Positions 17,769 through 25,660 of a stretch of 64,000 bases of DNA are shown here, piece after piece. The translations under genes were made by a program, and so were the position numbers. How positions within the stretch are numbered: the first letter of the stretch is position 1; each line of letters opens with the position of its first letter. The notes beneath the pieces are model-generated. The model was not told where the DNA came from. It saw only the letters and a program-made list of their open reading frames with translations, and searched no databases. Origin of the DNA: Pseudomonadota bacterium (lineage in GTDB: Bacteria > Pseudomonadota > Gammaproteobacteria > Burkholderiales > Burkholderiaceae_B); NCBI GenBank assembly GCA_023387815.1, contig JAEWHK010000018.1, positions 1-64,000 on the forward strand. Reading direction: 5' to 3'.

Positions 17769-17796
17769 AGCGCTACTTATAAAGCGCTATTCTTTT
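17769..17796 (+). terminator. Possible terminator after the acyl-CoA ligase gene
   Basis: Two AGCGCT hexamers, each self-complementary, are separated by eight bases and followed by ATTCTTTT. Paired together they form a six-base-pair stem with a T-rich tail. The site also overlaps the 3' end of the convergent GntR gene. The stem is short, so this is a weak call. Confidence 0.35.
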
Positions 17797-18518
17797 ACCA
17801 CATACTCGTACTTGCTGGTATTGACTCGCGACTGGCGCCATTCCACCGGGCGGTCCTGGTAGGTATAGGCCATGCGGTCTACCAGCAGCAACGACGCGGC
17901 TTCGGGCACGTGCAGCCATTCTGCCACTGCGTCATCGGCCTGGCATACGCTGAGTTTTTCTCGCGTATCCACAATATTAATGCCGAAATTATTCTGATAA
18001 AAATTATAGAGCGTGCTTGAACGCTCGCTCAGGCTTTGCTCGGTCAATGTGGCGAACAGGATTTCGGGCACCTGAATCTCATCCACCATCACCAGATCAC
18101 CGTTCAGGCTCAGCAGATTGAAAAAATGAAAAACGCTGGCGTCCTTGGGTAATTGCAATCTTTCGCTGGCTTCCTTCGTTGCCTTCTTGCGGCGAAACTT
18201 CAGCAGTTGCGTCACAGGATAAGACTTGAAACCGTCGCGGCGCTGGATCCGGAAAAACTTGAAGAAGTGCTGGTCACTTTCATGGGTGGCAACGAATGTG
18301 CCCCGCCCCTGATGGCGTATCAGAATGTGTTCGCTCACCAGCTCATCGACCGCCTTGCGCAGGGTGCCAATGGACACGCCGAACTTTTCAGCGAGCTGGT
18401 TTTCCGGCGGAATGGCCTGGCCGCGCACCCATTCACCGCTGGCCAGCGTGGCGAGCAGCGACTGCTTGACGGCAAAGTAAAGAGGAGTTCCAGGCAGGAA
18501 GAAGCTTTTGTGATTCAT
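17787..18518 (-). CDS. GntR-family transcriptional regulator with UTRA effector domain
   Basis: A 243-residue HutC-type GntR regulator. The winged-helix domain (about 10-80) contains GEWVRGQAIPPENQLAEKFG, then SIGTLRKAVDEL and RHQGRGTFVA. The UTRA effector domain fills the rest and ends with DRMAYTYQDRPVEWRQSR. It is divergent from suyA with 183 bases between, so it is the natural regulator of the sulfolactate module. I infer this from position; the ligand is not shown by sequence. Confidence 0.86.
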   Translation of the reverse strand: MNHKSFFLPGTPLYFAVKQSLLATLASGEWVRGQAIPPENQLAEKFGVSIGTLRKAVDELVSEHILIRHQGRGTFVATHESDQHFFKFFRIQRRDGFKSYPVTQLLKFRRKKATKEASERLQLPKDASVFHFFNLLSLNGDLVMVDEIQVPEILFATLTEQSLSERSSTLYNFYQNNFGINIVDTREKLSVCQADDAVAEWLHVPEAASLLLVDRMAYTYQDRPVEWRQSRVNTSKYEYVVKE

Positions 18519-18626
18519 AAGCGGCAGATTTTAAATGACTTCTTCCTATCATGCCACGGCTTGCGCCGGATGTCCCGCCAAAAAACAGTTTGATGTTTTC
18601 ATGCAAAATTCATATAGATGATATAG

Positions 18627-18655
18627 TTGACTTCACGAATTATTGCATTTATGAT
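18627..18655 (+). promoter_or_regulatory. Sigma-70-type promoter of the suyAB operon with nearby repeats
   Basis: TTGACT (18627-18632) and TATGAT (18650-18655) are separated by exactly 17 bases, close to the consensus for the housekeeping sigma factor, 47 bases before the suyA start. Just upstream, ATATAG occurs twice with ATG between (18613-18627), overlapping the -35 box. This is where a GntR repressor could bind. The operator assignment is a guess; the promoter is well supported by spacing. Confidence 0.6.
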
Positions 18656-18701
18656 GATACGCAGATTGGGACTTATTAAACAAAACTGAAAGGAGATATC
18701 A

Positions 18702-18983
18702 ATGATCCATGCCGTATTGCATGATTCAAAGGACACCGTTGCGGTGGCTGTCGTCGAAGGCATTACTGCCGGAATGGACCTGAACTGCTGGAATATGGAA
18801 GAAGACAAAATCATTAATGTCAAGGCAACGCAGGACATCCCCATTGGCCATAAAGTGGCGCTGGTCGATATGAAAGATGGCGACACTGTTTTCAAATACA
18901 GCGTCGATATCGGTAAAGTGGTTGCGCCCATCCGCGCCGGCGATCACGCGCACGTTCATAACATCAAGACTAAACGCTGGTAA
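18702..18983 (+). CDS. suyA: Sulfolactate sulfo-lyase, small (SAF-domain) subunit
   Basis: A 93-residue protein consisting of one SAF domain, the small subunit of the UxaA/altronate dehydratase family. Diagnostic segments are VKATQDIPIGHKVALVDMKDGD and the end GDHAHVHNIKTKRW. With SuyB it would split (2R)-3-sulfolactate to pyruvate and sulfite. AAAGGAG lies seven bases before the ATG, a very strong ribosome site. The assignment to sulfolactate and not altronate rests on the separate small subunit, the SuyB-like partner and the slcC-like dehydrogenase downstream. Confidence 0.82.
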   Translation: MIHAVLHDSKDTVAVAVVEGITAGMDLNCWNMEEDKIINVKATQDIPIGHKVALVDMKDGDTVFKYSVDIGKVVAPIRAGDHAHVHNIKTKRW

Positions 18984-19141
18984 GACACGCGCCAGCTCGC
19001 CGCTGCCGCGCATTTTTGTGATGCCGCGCCCGACGACGCCGCGCGAAGCGCTTTCTTAACGCGCCGCCCGCCCCTAATACACTCGTGCAGAGAGCGACAC
19101 CTGCCCCTGCATCAGCAGACTAAACAGCAAGGACATTCTTC

Positions 19142-20317
19142 ATGGCTATTATTGATTCGAACACTACCTTTCGCGGTTACAAAAGAGACAACGGACGCGT
19201 TGGCATACGCAATCACGTTGTGATTCTTCCCGTCGACGATATATCCAATGCAGCGGTCGAAGCCGTTGCCAACAACATCAAGGGCACCATTGGCATTCCG
19301 CATCCCTATGGCCGTCTGCAATTTGGCGCCGACCTGGACCTGCACTTTCGTACGCTGATCGGCACTGGCTGTAACCCCAACGTAGCTGCGGTCATCGTCA
19401 TCGGCATTGAAGAAGGCTGGACCAAAAAAATTGTGGATGCCATTGCGGAAACCGGCAAACCCGTTGCCGGCTTCAGTATTGAGCTGCATGGCGACCACGA
19501 CACCATCATGCGCGCTTCCAAGAAAGCCAAGGAATTTGTGCACTATGCAACTGCGCTGGAACGCGTGGAATGCCCGATTTCCGATCTCTGGGTCTCTACC
19601 AAATGCGGTGAATCCGACACTACTTCCGGCTGCGGCGCCAATCCAACCGTAGGCGATGCCTTCGACAAACTGTATGCAACAGGTAACACACTTGTGTTTG
19701 GCGAAACCTCTGAACTGACTGGCGGCGAACAGATCGTTGCGGCGCGCTGCGCCAATGATAAAGTCCGTGAAGACTTCATGTTCATGTTCAATCGCTATCA
19801 GGATATGATCAATCGCTGGAAAACCTCTGATCTGTCTGAATCTCAGCCCACCAAAGGCAATATTGCCGGCGGCCTGACAACCATTGAAGAAAAAGCCCTG
19901 GGCAATATCCAGAAAATCGGCAAAAAATGCATGGTTGATGGCGTACTGGACAAAGCCGAAATGCCTACCGGAAAAGGTCTGTGGTTTATGGACTCATCAT
20001 CGGCCGCCGCCGAAATGGTTACGCTATGCGCGGCCTCTGGCTATGCGGTGCACTTCTTCCCTACCGGTCAGGGCAATGTGATTGGAAATCCAATTCTGCC
20101 TGTCATCAAAATCTGCGCCAATCCACGTACCGTCAGAACCATGTCTGAACATGTCGATGTTGACACGTCAGGACTGCTGCAACGTGAAATCAATCTGGAT
20201 CAGGCCGGCGACAAACTGCTCGAATGCATGCTGGCGACCGCCAATGGTCGCTGGACGGCAGCCGAGACCCTGGGCCATCGCGAATTCGTCCTGACAAGAC
20301 TGTTCGAAAGCGCCTGA
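19142..20317 (+). CDS. suyB: Sulfolactate sulfo-lyase, large subunit
   Basis: A 391-residue UxaA-family large subunit, close to the length I recall for SuyB. It starts with RGYKRDNGRVGIRNHVVILP, the family signature, and has conserved cysteines likely to hold an iron-sulfur cluster (GTGCNPNV, STKCGESDTTSGCGANP, KICANPRTV). Altronate and galactarate dehydratases share the fold, so substrate is inferred from context. The gap after suyA is 158 bases, longer than usual for two subunits, but no terminator is visible and AAGGA lies eight bases before the ATG. Cytoplasmic; product pyruvate plus sulfite. Confidence 0.82.
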   Translation: MAIIDSNTTFRGYKRDNGRVGIRNHVVILPVDDISNAAVEAVANNIKGTIGIPHPYGRLQFGADLDLHFRTLIGTGCNPNVAAVIVIGIEEGWTKKIVDAIAETGKPVAGFSIELHGDHDTIMRASKKAKEFVHYATALERVECPISDLWVSTKCGESDTTSGCGANPTVGDAFDKLYATGNTLVFGETSELTGGEQIVAARCANDKVREDFMFMFNRYQDMINRWKTSDLSESQPTKGNIAGGLTTIEEKALGNIQKIGKKCMVDGVLDKAEMPTGKGLWFMDSSSAAAEMVTLCAASGYAVHFFPTGQGNVIGNPILPVIKICANPRTVRTMSEHVDVDTSGLLQREINLDQAGDKLLECMLATANGRWTAAETLGHREFVLTRLFESA

Positions 20318-20382
20318 TTCCCAAGGCGGCCGGCAATAAAAACCAGACTGGCCGCCTATCACACTCGTGGAGGAGACACCCC

Positions 20383-21381
20383 ATGAAGCATCGTCACTTT
20401 GCAGGAAAGCGCAGCATACTCAAACTTGGACTTTTGTCATTATTCTGTATTGGTACCACAGCCGTGATACCTGCCGCCCAGGCGGAATTCAAACCTGATC
20501 CCTACGTTACCTACATTGTGCCCTTTGCACCGGGCGGCCTCACCGATGTGGCTGCGCGCCTGGTCGCCAAAGGCGTCGGAGACAAAACCGGCTGGAATAT
20601 TGTTGTCAACAATAAGGCCGGCGCCAATGCCAACCTGGGCGCAACGGAAGCGGCCAGAGCCAAACCCGACGGCAACACCTGGCTGGCCATTACCATGACG
20701 CATGCCGTCAATAAAACCCTATTTGGGCCGAAAGCCGGCTATGACGTCGAAAAGGATTTCGTGCCTATCGCCAAAATCGCCTCCTCGGCCATCATGGTCG
20801 TCGTACCACAAAACAGCCCCATCAAATCACTGAAAGATCTGATCGACACTGCCAAGAAGAAAACACTGAATGTTGGCAGTAGCGGAACAGGCACACCGCC
20901 TCATATTGCCATGGCGCTATTCCAGGACCTGACCAAAACCAAAATGACGCACGTCCCCTATAAAGGCGGTGCGCCATCCATGGTGGATCTGATTGGCGGT
21001 CAGCTTGATGTGGTGTTCTCCAACTACCCTGAGTCCCTGTCCTATGTGCAACAAGGCAAACTGCGGGCGCTGGCAATTACGTCTGACAAACGCGCTGAAG
21101 CTGTGCCGGATGTACCGACCTCTGCGGAAGCCGGACTGCCTGGTCTGAAAGTCGACAATTTCACCGGTCTGCTTGCCCCCAAAGGTACCGACCCTGCGCT
21201 GGTCAAGGAAATCAGTGAAAACGTAGCCAGTGTGGTGAAAGAAAAGGCAATGAGCGAACAGCTGGTCAAACTGGGTTTCATTCCTGATCCATTGGGGCCG
21301 GACGAGTTCAAAACCTATCTGCATGAGCAGATCGAAAAACTCGCCAAAACCATTAAAGACGCCAACATCAAAGTCAACTGA
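20383..21381 (+). CDS. Bug/TctC-family periplasmic receptor, probably for sulfolactate or a related sulfonate
   Basis: A 332-residue receptor with a signal peptide starting MKHRHFAGKRSILKLGLL and ending near PAAQAEFK. Motifs are YIVPFAPGGLTDVAARL, IVVNNKAGANANLGA, AKPDGNTWLAI and HVPYKGGAPSMVDLIGGQ. The frame is open upstream into suyB, but GGAGGAGAC lies six bases before the ATG at 20383. It lies between suyB and the sulfolactate dehydrogenase gene, which strongly suggests it binds sulfolactate or a sulfonate precursor in the periplasm. No TctAB membrane component is adjacent. Confidence 0.88.
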   Translation: MKHRHFAGKRSILKLGLLSLFCIGTTAVIPAAQAEFKPDPYVTYIVPFAPGGLTDVAARLVAKGVGDKTGWNIVVNNKAGANANLGATEAARAKPDGNTWLAITMTHAVNKTLFGPKAGYDVEKDFVPIAKIASSAIMVVVPQNSPIKSLKDLIDTAKKKTLNVGSSGTGTPPHIAMALFQDLTKTKMTHVPYKGGAPSMVDLIGGQLDVVFSNYPESLSYVQQGKLRALAITSDKRAEAVPDVPTSAEAGLPGLKVDNFTGLLAPKGTDPALVKEISENVASVVKEKAMSEQLVKLGFIPDPLGPDEFKTYLHEQIEKLAKTIKDANIKVN

Positions 21382-21395
21382 ACATAGCGAGCAAC

Positions 21396-22340
21396 ATGAC
21401 CAACACAATTGTCATCTCTGAATTCATGGATGAACCGGCAGTGGAACGCCTGCGCCAGGTGGCGCAGGTGGACTACCGGCCCGAGCTTATCGACAACCGT
21501 GAACAGCTTATGGAAAGCCTGGCCACCGCCCAGGCGCTGATCGTTCGCAATCGGACCCAGGTCAATCAGGAACTGATCGCGAAAGCACCGCAATTGCGGG
21601 TAGTAGGCAGGCTGGGCGTGGGTCTGGATAATATCGACATGGACCTGTGCAAGGAAAAAGGCATTACCGTCTACCCGGCGGTGGGCGCCAACGCCCAGGC
21701 TGTGGCGGAGTATGTGATTGCCACAGCTTTCATCTTGCTGCGTGGCGCGTTTCTGGCCAGCTCACAGGTTGTGGACGGTTCCTGGCCTCGCAACAAACTG
21801 AGTAATGGTCTGGAGGTGTCGGGCAAAACGCTGGGTCTGGTTGGGTTTGGCGGCATTGGCAGACTCACCGCCAGCCTGGCTCGCGGCCTGGGCATGAAGA
21901 TTGTTGCCTACGATCCGATGATTGCCGAAGACAGTTCTGTATGGAAAGAAACGGGTGCTTCAAGCCTGTCTCTGGAAGATCTGCTGCGCCAAAGCGATGT
22001 CATCAGCCTGCACGTTCCATTGACCAATGACACACGTCATCTGATCAATGCCGAACAACTGGCGCTGATGAAGGCTCAGGCCGTACTTATCAATACCTCC
22101 CGTGGCGGTATTGTCGACGAACAGGCACTGGTCTCTGCGCTCAAGGCCGGGAAACTGCGCGGGGCTGCATTGGATGTGTTTGAAGACGAACCCGTCAAAG
22201 CGGGCAACAGCCTGCCCGATATGCCAAATCTGATATTGACCCCGCATATTGCAGGATTAACCGAAGAAGCCAATGAGCGGGTTTCCGGGGTGATTGCGGA
22301 GAAGGTGATGGGGTATCTGCAGGAAAACGGTGTTCGATAA
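21396..22340 (+). CDS. slcC: D-isomer-type 2-hydroxyacid dehydrogenase, probable (S)-sulfolactate dehydrogenase
   Basis: A 314-residue NAD-dependent dehydrogenase of the SerA/D-2-hydroxyacid family. The Rossmann motif is GLVGFGGIGR, the catalytic Arg is in NTSRGGIVDEQAL, the Glu in LDVFEDEPV and the His in LTPHIAGLT. The start TIVISEFMDEPAVERL and the segment LIVRNRTQVN resemble SlcC, which oxidises (S)-sulfolactate to sulfopyruvate in racemic sulfolactate use. The link to suyAB supports this. The partner ComC, which reduces sulfopyruvate to (R)-sulfolactate, is not in the window. A plain phosphoglycerate or hydroxyacid dehydrogenase is the alternative. Confidence 0.72.
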   Translation: MTNTIVISEFMDEPAVERLRQVAQVDYRPELIDNREQLMESLATAQALIVRNRTQVNQELIAKAPQLRVVGRLGVGLDNIDMDLCKEKGITVYPAVGANAQAVAEYVIATAFILLRGAFLASSQVVDGSWPRNKLSNGLEVSGKTLGLVGFGGIGRLTASLARGLGMKIVAYDPMIAEDSSVWKETGASSLSLEDLLRQSDVISLHVPLTNDTRHLINAEQLALMKAQAVLINTSRGGIVDEQALVSALKAGKLRGAALDVFEDEPVKAGNSLPDMPNLILTPHIAGLTEEANERVSGVIAEKVMGYLQENGVR

Positions 22341-22387
22341 GTCTCGATCTGACGTCATTCTTGAATGAACGCGGGACCTGTCGGGCG

Positions 22388-22682
22388 TTCTCGAATGGTC
22401 TGGTGGCAGAGAATATACATCATTTCCGTTGAAAGTCGATAAACACCCGAAAGTGGTCCGAAGCCATAATAAAACTGAGACCCTCCCATGCCTAAGCACC
22501 AAGTCTGGCTTCGTTTCGCCGAGCACTCGTCTAACGTCTAAATTTGCATCAGTCGCGACATCTGTCAGGCTCTGATCGTGCTTCATCATATTCTGATCAA
22601 AATCTGGAACGATGTGGAAAAACTCCAAAACCTGATCGAACATTTGCCGATACTGACCGGTTACACAAACGAGATATTTGAA
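22388..22682 (-). pseudogene. wecB: Decayed fragment of UDP-N-acetylglucosamine 2-epimerase
   Basis: On the minus strand the translation from 22682 reads LVCVTGQYRQMFDQVLEFF, then PDFDQNMMKHDQSLTDV, then a KPDLVLRHG segment. This matches the N-terminal third of WecB-type epimerases (CVT-Q-RxMLDQVLxxFxIxPDFDLxIM, then DLTDVT, then RPDxVLVHGDT). The order and spacing fit; after HG the match fades, with only NGNDVYSLPPD resembling the later TGxxYSPWPEE motif. The upstream start and the C-terminal two thirds are missing. It is a remnant beside an NfrB-type polysaccharide synthase. This 500-base gap between slcC and the next gene holds nothing else that I can recognise. Confidence 0.72.
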
Positions 22683-22884
22683 TGAGAATTATTGACCGGA
22701 ATTCATTTAATAATTGAACTGTCGGATCTCCGCCTAATAAATGCTCAAACTTCTTCGATTAACTCAGTCGTGATATATAATGCCTTTCTGCCGACATTTG
22801 ACCACGTCATTCAGACGTGAAGTATCTATCTAACTTTTCTAAATTAGACGCTTGATGGCTAACTATCTTTCATCAACCGGGAAC

Positions 22885-23853
22885 ATGAGGCGCAGGCAGG
22901 TTCTGGGACTAATAGCACTGCCACTTTTTGCGTTAATCGGTTGCAGGCCAGGGGATAAGGCGCGCGGTCGGGTGACAGGAACCTTTCTTCAGTTATGGCC
23001 TGAACATGGAAGTTTGACATCGTCTGAATGGAACAGACGATTCAGCCTTCTCCACGAATTGGGGTATCGTGACATTATTCTGCAATGGGTCGCGAAGGAA
23101 GGTGGGGGCTCGGATTGGAAATTACCAACATCGGCATTAGATAACATTTTCGATGCCGCTCACGATTATGGTTTTGGCATCCAGGTCGGACTACCTCATG
23201 ACGATCGATGGACTACCGTGCTTAGGTCAACCAACCATGATGATACGCTTGCATTTTTTGACAGTACGAGACGGAATATTCTTCACTACATTGGTTCATC
23301 TAAAGCGCCTTACCACAGCGCCTTTCGCGGCTGGTATATCCCATATGAAATAGAGCAGAATAGTTGGGCAGACACCTCCCGCAGAACGATGCTCATACGC
23401 TGGCTGTCAGAGCTAGGCATATTACTTAAAAAACATACCGCGCGTCCGCCGACTATTTCTACATACTATTCACAACTTACTTCTTCGATCACTTTAGATA
23501 ATTTATGGAGAGAAATACTGAACTCGGCCAGTTTAAGACCGATGATTCAGGATGGAGTTGGTGTAGCCGGTCTGGAAAATTATCGCAATCTAGAGCCATT
23601 ACGCAAATTGTTCATCGAAAGAGATATCAAATGGGATCTGATCATTGAGCTATTTGAAGAATTGCCATCTGGAAACAAAGATGGCACGACATTTCATGCG
23701 CAAACCGCAGCATACTCAACGGTCCGCAAGCAGCTGGAAATAGCACGTCATTATGGTGCTCAGTCAAATTTCGCGTTTGCTGCCGATCCTTGGCTGATTG
23801 GAAGTAATTCGCGTGCCAAAGCACTAATGAAAAGCTGGAAACAAGGTTTGTAG
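22885..23853 (+). CDS. DUF4434/YbcH-like lipoprotein, predicted TIM-barrel glycosidase-like
   Basis: A predicted exported protein of 322 residues. From the ATG at 22885 it begins MRRRQVLGLIALPLFALIGC, an N-region, hydrophobic core and lipobox ending at Cys20; an upstream ATG at 22855 would only lengthen the N-region. The body looks like the DUF4434 barrel: GTFLQLWPEHGSLTSSEW, GYRDIILQWV, FRGWYIPYEIEQNSW and NFAFAADPWLIGS. In E. coli, ybcH lies beside nfrA and nfrB, and here the gene converges on nfrA-nfrB homologues. It probably acts on the polysaccharide in the periplasm or at the outer membrane. A TATAAT box lies about 100 bases upstream (22776-22781) with only a poor -35. Confidence 0.7.
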   Translation: MRRRQVLGLIALPLFALIGCRPGDKARGRVTGTFLQLWPEHGSLTSSEWNRRFSLLHELGYRDIILQWVAKEGGGSDWKLPTSALDNIFDAAHDYGFGIQVGLPHDDRWTTVLRSTNHDDTLAFFDSTRRNILHYIGSSKAPYHSAFRGWYIPYEIEQNSWADTSRRTMLIRWLSELGILLKKHTARPPTISTYYSQLTSSITLDNLWREILNSASLRPMIQDGVGVAGLENYRNLEPLRKLFIERDIKWDLIIELFEELPSGNKDGTTFHAQTAAYSTVRKQLEIARHYGAQSNFAFAADPWLIGSNSRAKALMKSWKQGL

Positions 23854-23872
23854 ATCGGTATCCACACCGGCC

Positions 23873-25660
23873 TCAATAGGCGAAATAAAGACTAGCGAAC
23901 ACTCCTTTTGAACGATCATCACCTGCAACTCGAACCCGGTATTGCACAGTGAGGTCAACATATGATCGAGGAGCATGATATTTATCATCTCTAAAACGAT
24001 ATCGAATATTTATGCCGGCTCCGGCCCCAAGTGCCAACCGTCTAGCCAGCAGACTATCGTAACCGGCATTCAACGACAAGTGGGGAGCAATACTGAGGTT
24101 CGAATTTATTGAAGCCACACGATAATTGCGCCCAAAACGAGCCTCAATGATCCCTAATAACTGCGGTTGCTTAATAAAATAGTCGGCTTCGGCGTATATC
24201 TGCCAATAAATTGAAGCATTTTTCCCCGGCGAAGGATTGGCGCCAGCGCCTCCAGACCACGCTGCGCGCAGCAGCCAGTCGTCATGACTATTGCTGCCAA
24301 CTTTAAATAAACGCTCAGCTGCAATCACGACATTTTGTTTGGAAAACGGCTTCACTCTTATACCAGCGGCGCTGCGCAAACTACTTATCCCCGTGGGCCC
24401 TTTCGTGCCATCATAATGGGTCATATTTCCCCGGACATACAGTTCCATATGTCGCCCACCTCCGTCTCCAGCCCAGGGGCTACGCCAGTAGAGTTCTGCC
24501 GCAGATTGCAAAGTTTTCCTACGATTGATCGAAGGTGAAAAGGATGGATTCATGACGCCAACGCTTCCATAACTCACACCACTATTAACCCCCCAGTTCG
24601 TGTCCAGATCACTTACCGTCTGTTTAACATTTTCGCGCGTCTCCAGATCCATCGACAGCCTGCCGGCATCTGCCTTATCTAGAGCATTTGAGAACCATTG
24701 AACCGCTTTCTTGTTTTCTCCAAGTCGTTGGGCAGTGTATGCTGCGTCAAGCAGACTGCTATCAGTTACTGATTGTGCACTCAACCGCGAAAATTGGGCA
24801 TGAGCTTCGGAATACTGATCATTCAATACCAGCGAATTGATGTATAGAATTCTGTATGCAGCATTGCCAGGAGCCTCCTCCGTTGCGATTCTTCCGAAAT
24901 GAGCTGACTTTGTATAGTCTTGGCTATCCCATGCCGCATATGCGCGAGTCGCTGCTTTATATCCGGCAGGTGAAATCGGAGGTGTCGGTTTAGCCACTCC
25001 CGCGTTTATATGTAGTCTATTTTTTTCATCAGCATAGCGAACAAGACGTTTCATTTCAGGTTGATTGGGGCGCAATTGTATAGATCGGCGAGCATATCTC
25101 ATCGCACTGACATAGTCACCTCGCGAATAGCTTTTGTACGCCATATCTGCATTGCGCCATGCAAGCACCGACTTGGAAGGTTGCGTCGCGATCACGACAC
25201 GCCGAGTTGGCGTTTGCTCCGAAGTAGCTTCTCTACTCACAGCAACTGGAGCGTTTATCTTTTCTGTTGCGGCCGCGGAGGCTCGTAAAGAACCTGTAGT
25301 TCGCAGGCTTTTTTCTAAGCGTAGTGAGTCGCGTGTTTTCAGTAACAGCGTTTTGTCTCGATTGGCAGCGACTGCCTCCTCTGCAACTGATAGTGCTGCA
25401 TCGTGACGGCCTTGTCTCTGAATTGCGTAAATTCGCAATAACCAAAGCTTTGAGAAATCCGGTCTTAATTTCAGAGCCATTGCCGCCTTTTGCTCTGCTT
25501 CAGCGAAATTACCTTTATCAAAGGCAGTGTATGCCTCATTGGCAAGTCTAGCCGAGCCCACTCCTAAGGGGGCGTCTGACACTTGCTGTGCCATGGCTGC
25601 ATAGGATAGTACAGTCAGCACAAAGCAGAAAAGGATTCTTTTGTTCAGCCAGGCGCTCAT
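23873..25660 (-). CDS. nfrA: NfrA-like outer-membrane protein with TPR region and C-terminal barrel
   Basis: A 595-residue exported protein (signal peptide MSAWLNKRILFCFVLTVLSYAAMA). Residues about 35-115 and 165-330 contain TPR-like helices (AYTAFDKGNFAEAEQKAAMALKLRP, ending in LRPD, and again MRYARRSIQLRPNQP). The C-terminal 250 residues alternate in the manner of a beta barrel and end in VFASLYFAY with a terminal aromatic residue. This is the layout of NfrA, the phage N4 adsorption and polysaccharide export protein. It is shorter than E. coli NfrA, mainly in the TPR part. It overlaps nfrB by four bases. Confidence is high for the class and lower for exact orthology. Confidence 0.75.
   Translation of the reverse strand: MSAWLNKRILFCFVLTVLSYAAMAQQVSDAPLGVGSARLANEAYTAFDKGNFAEAEQKAAMALKLRPDFSKLWLLRIYAIQRQGRHDAALSVAEEAVAANRDKTLLLKTRDSLRLEKSLRTTGSLRASAAATEKINAPVAVSREATSEQTPTRRVVIATQPSKSVLAWRNADMAYKSYSRGDYVSAMRYARRSIQLRPNQPEMKRLVRYADEKNRLHINAGVAKPTPPISPAGYKAATRAYAAWDSQDYTKSAHFGRIATEEAPGNAAYRILYINSLVLNDQYSEAHAQFSRLSAQSVTDSSLLDAAYTAQRLGENKKAVQWFSNALDKADAGRLSMDLETRENVKQTVSDLDTNWGVNSGVSYGSVGVMNPSFSPSINRRKTLQSAAELYWRSPWAGDGGGRHMELYVRGNMTHYDGTKGPTGISSLRSAAGIRVKPFSKQNVVIAAERLFKVGSNSHDDWLLRAAWSGGAGANPSPGKNASIYWQIYAEADYFIKQPQLLGIIEARFGRNYRVASINSNLSIAPHLSLNAGYDSLLARRLALGAGAGINIRYRFRDDKYHAPRSYVDLTVQYRVRVAGDDRSKGVFASLYFAY

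Noticed and set aside
22257..22387. C-terminal part of the minus-strand frame holding the wecB fragment
   Set aside because: It overlaps the end of slcC and does not resemble an epimerase; the frame is open only by chance.
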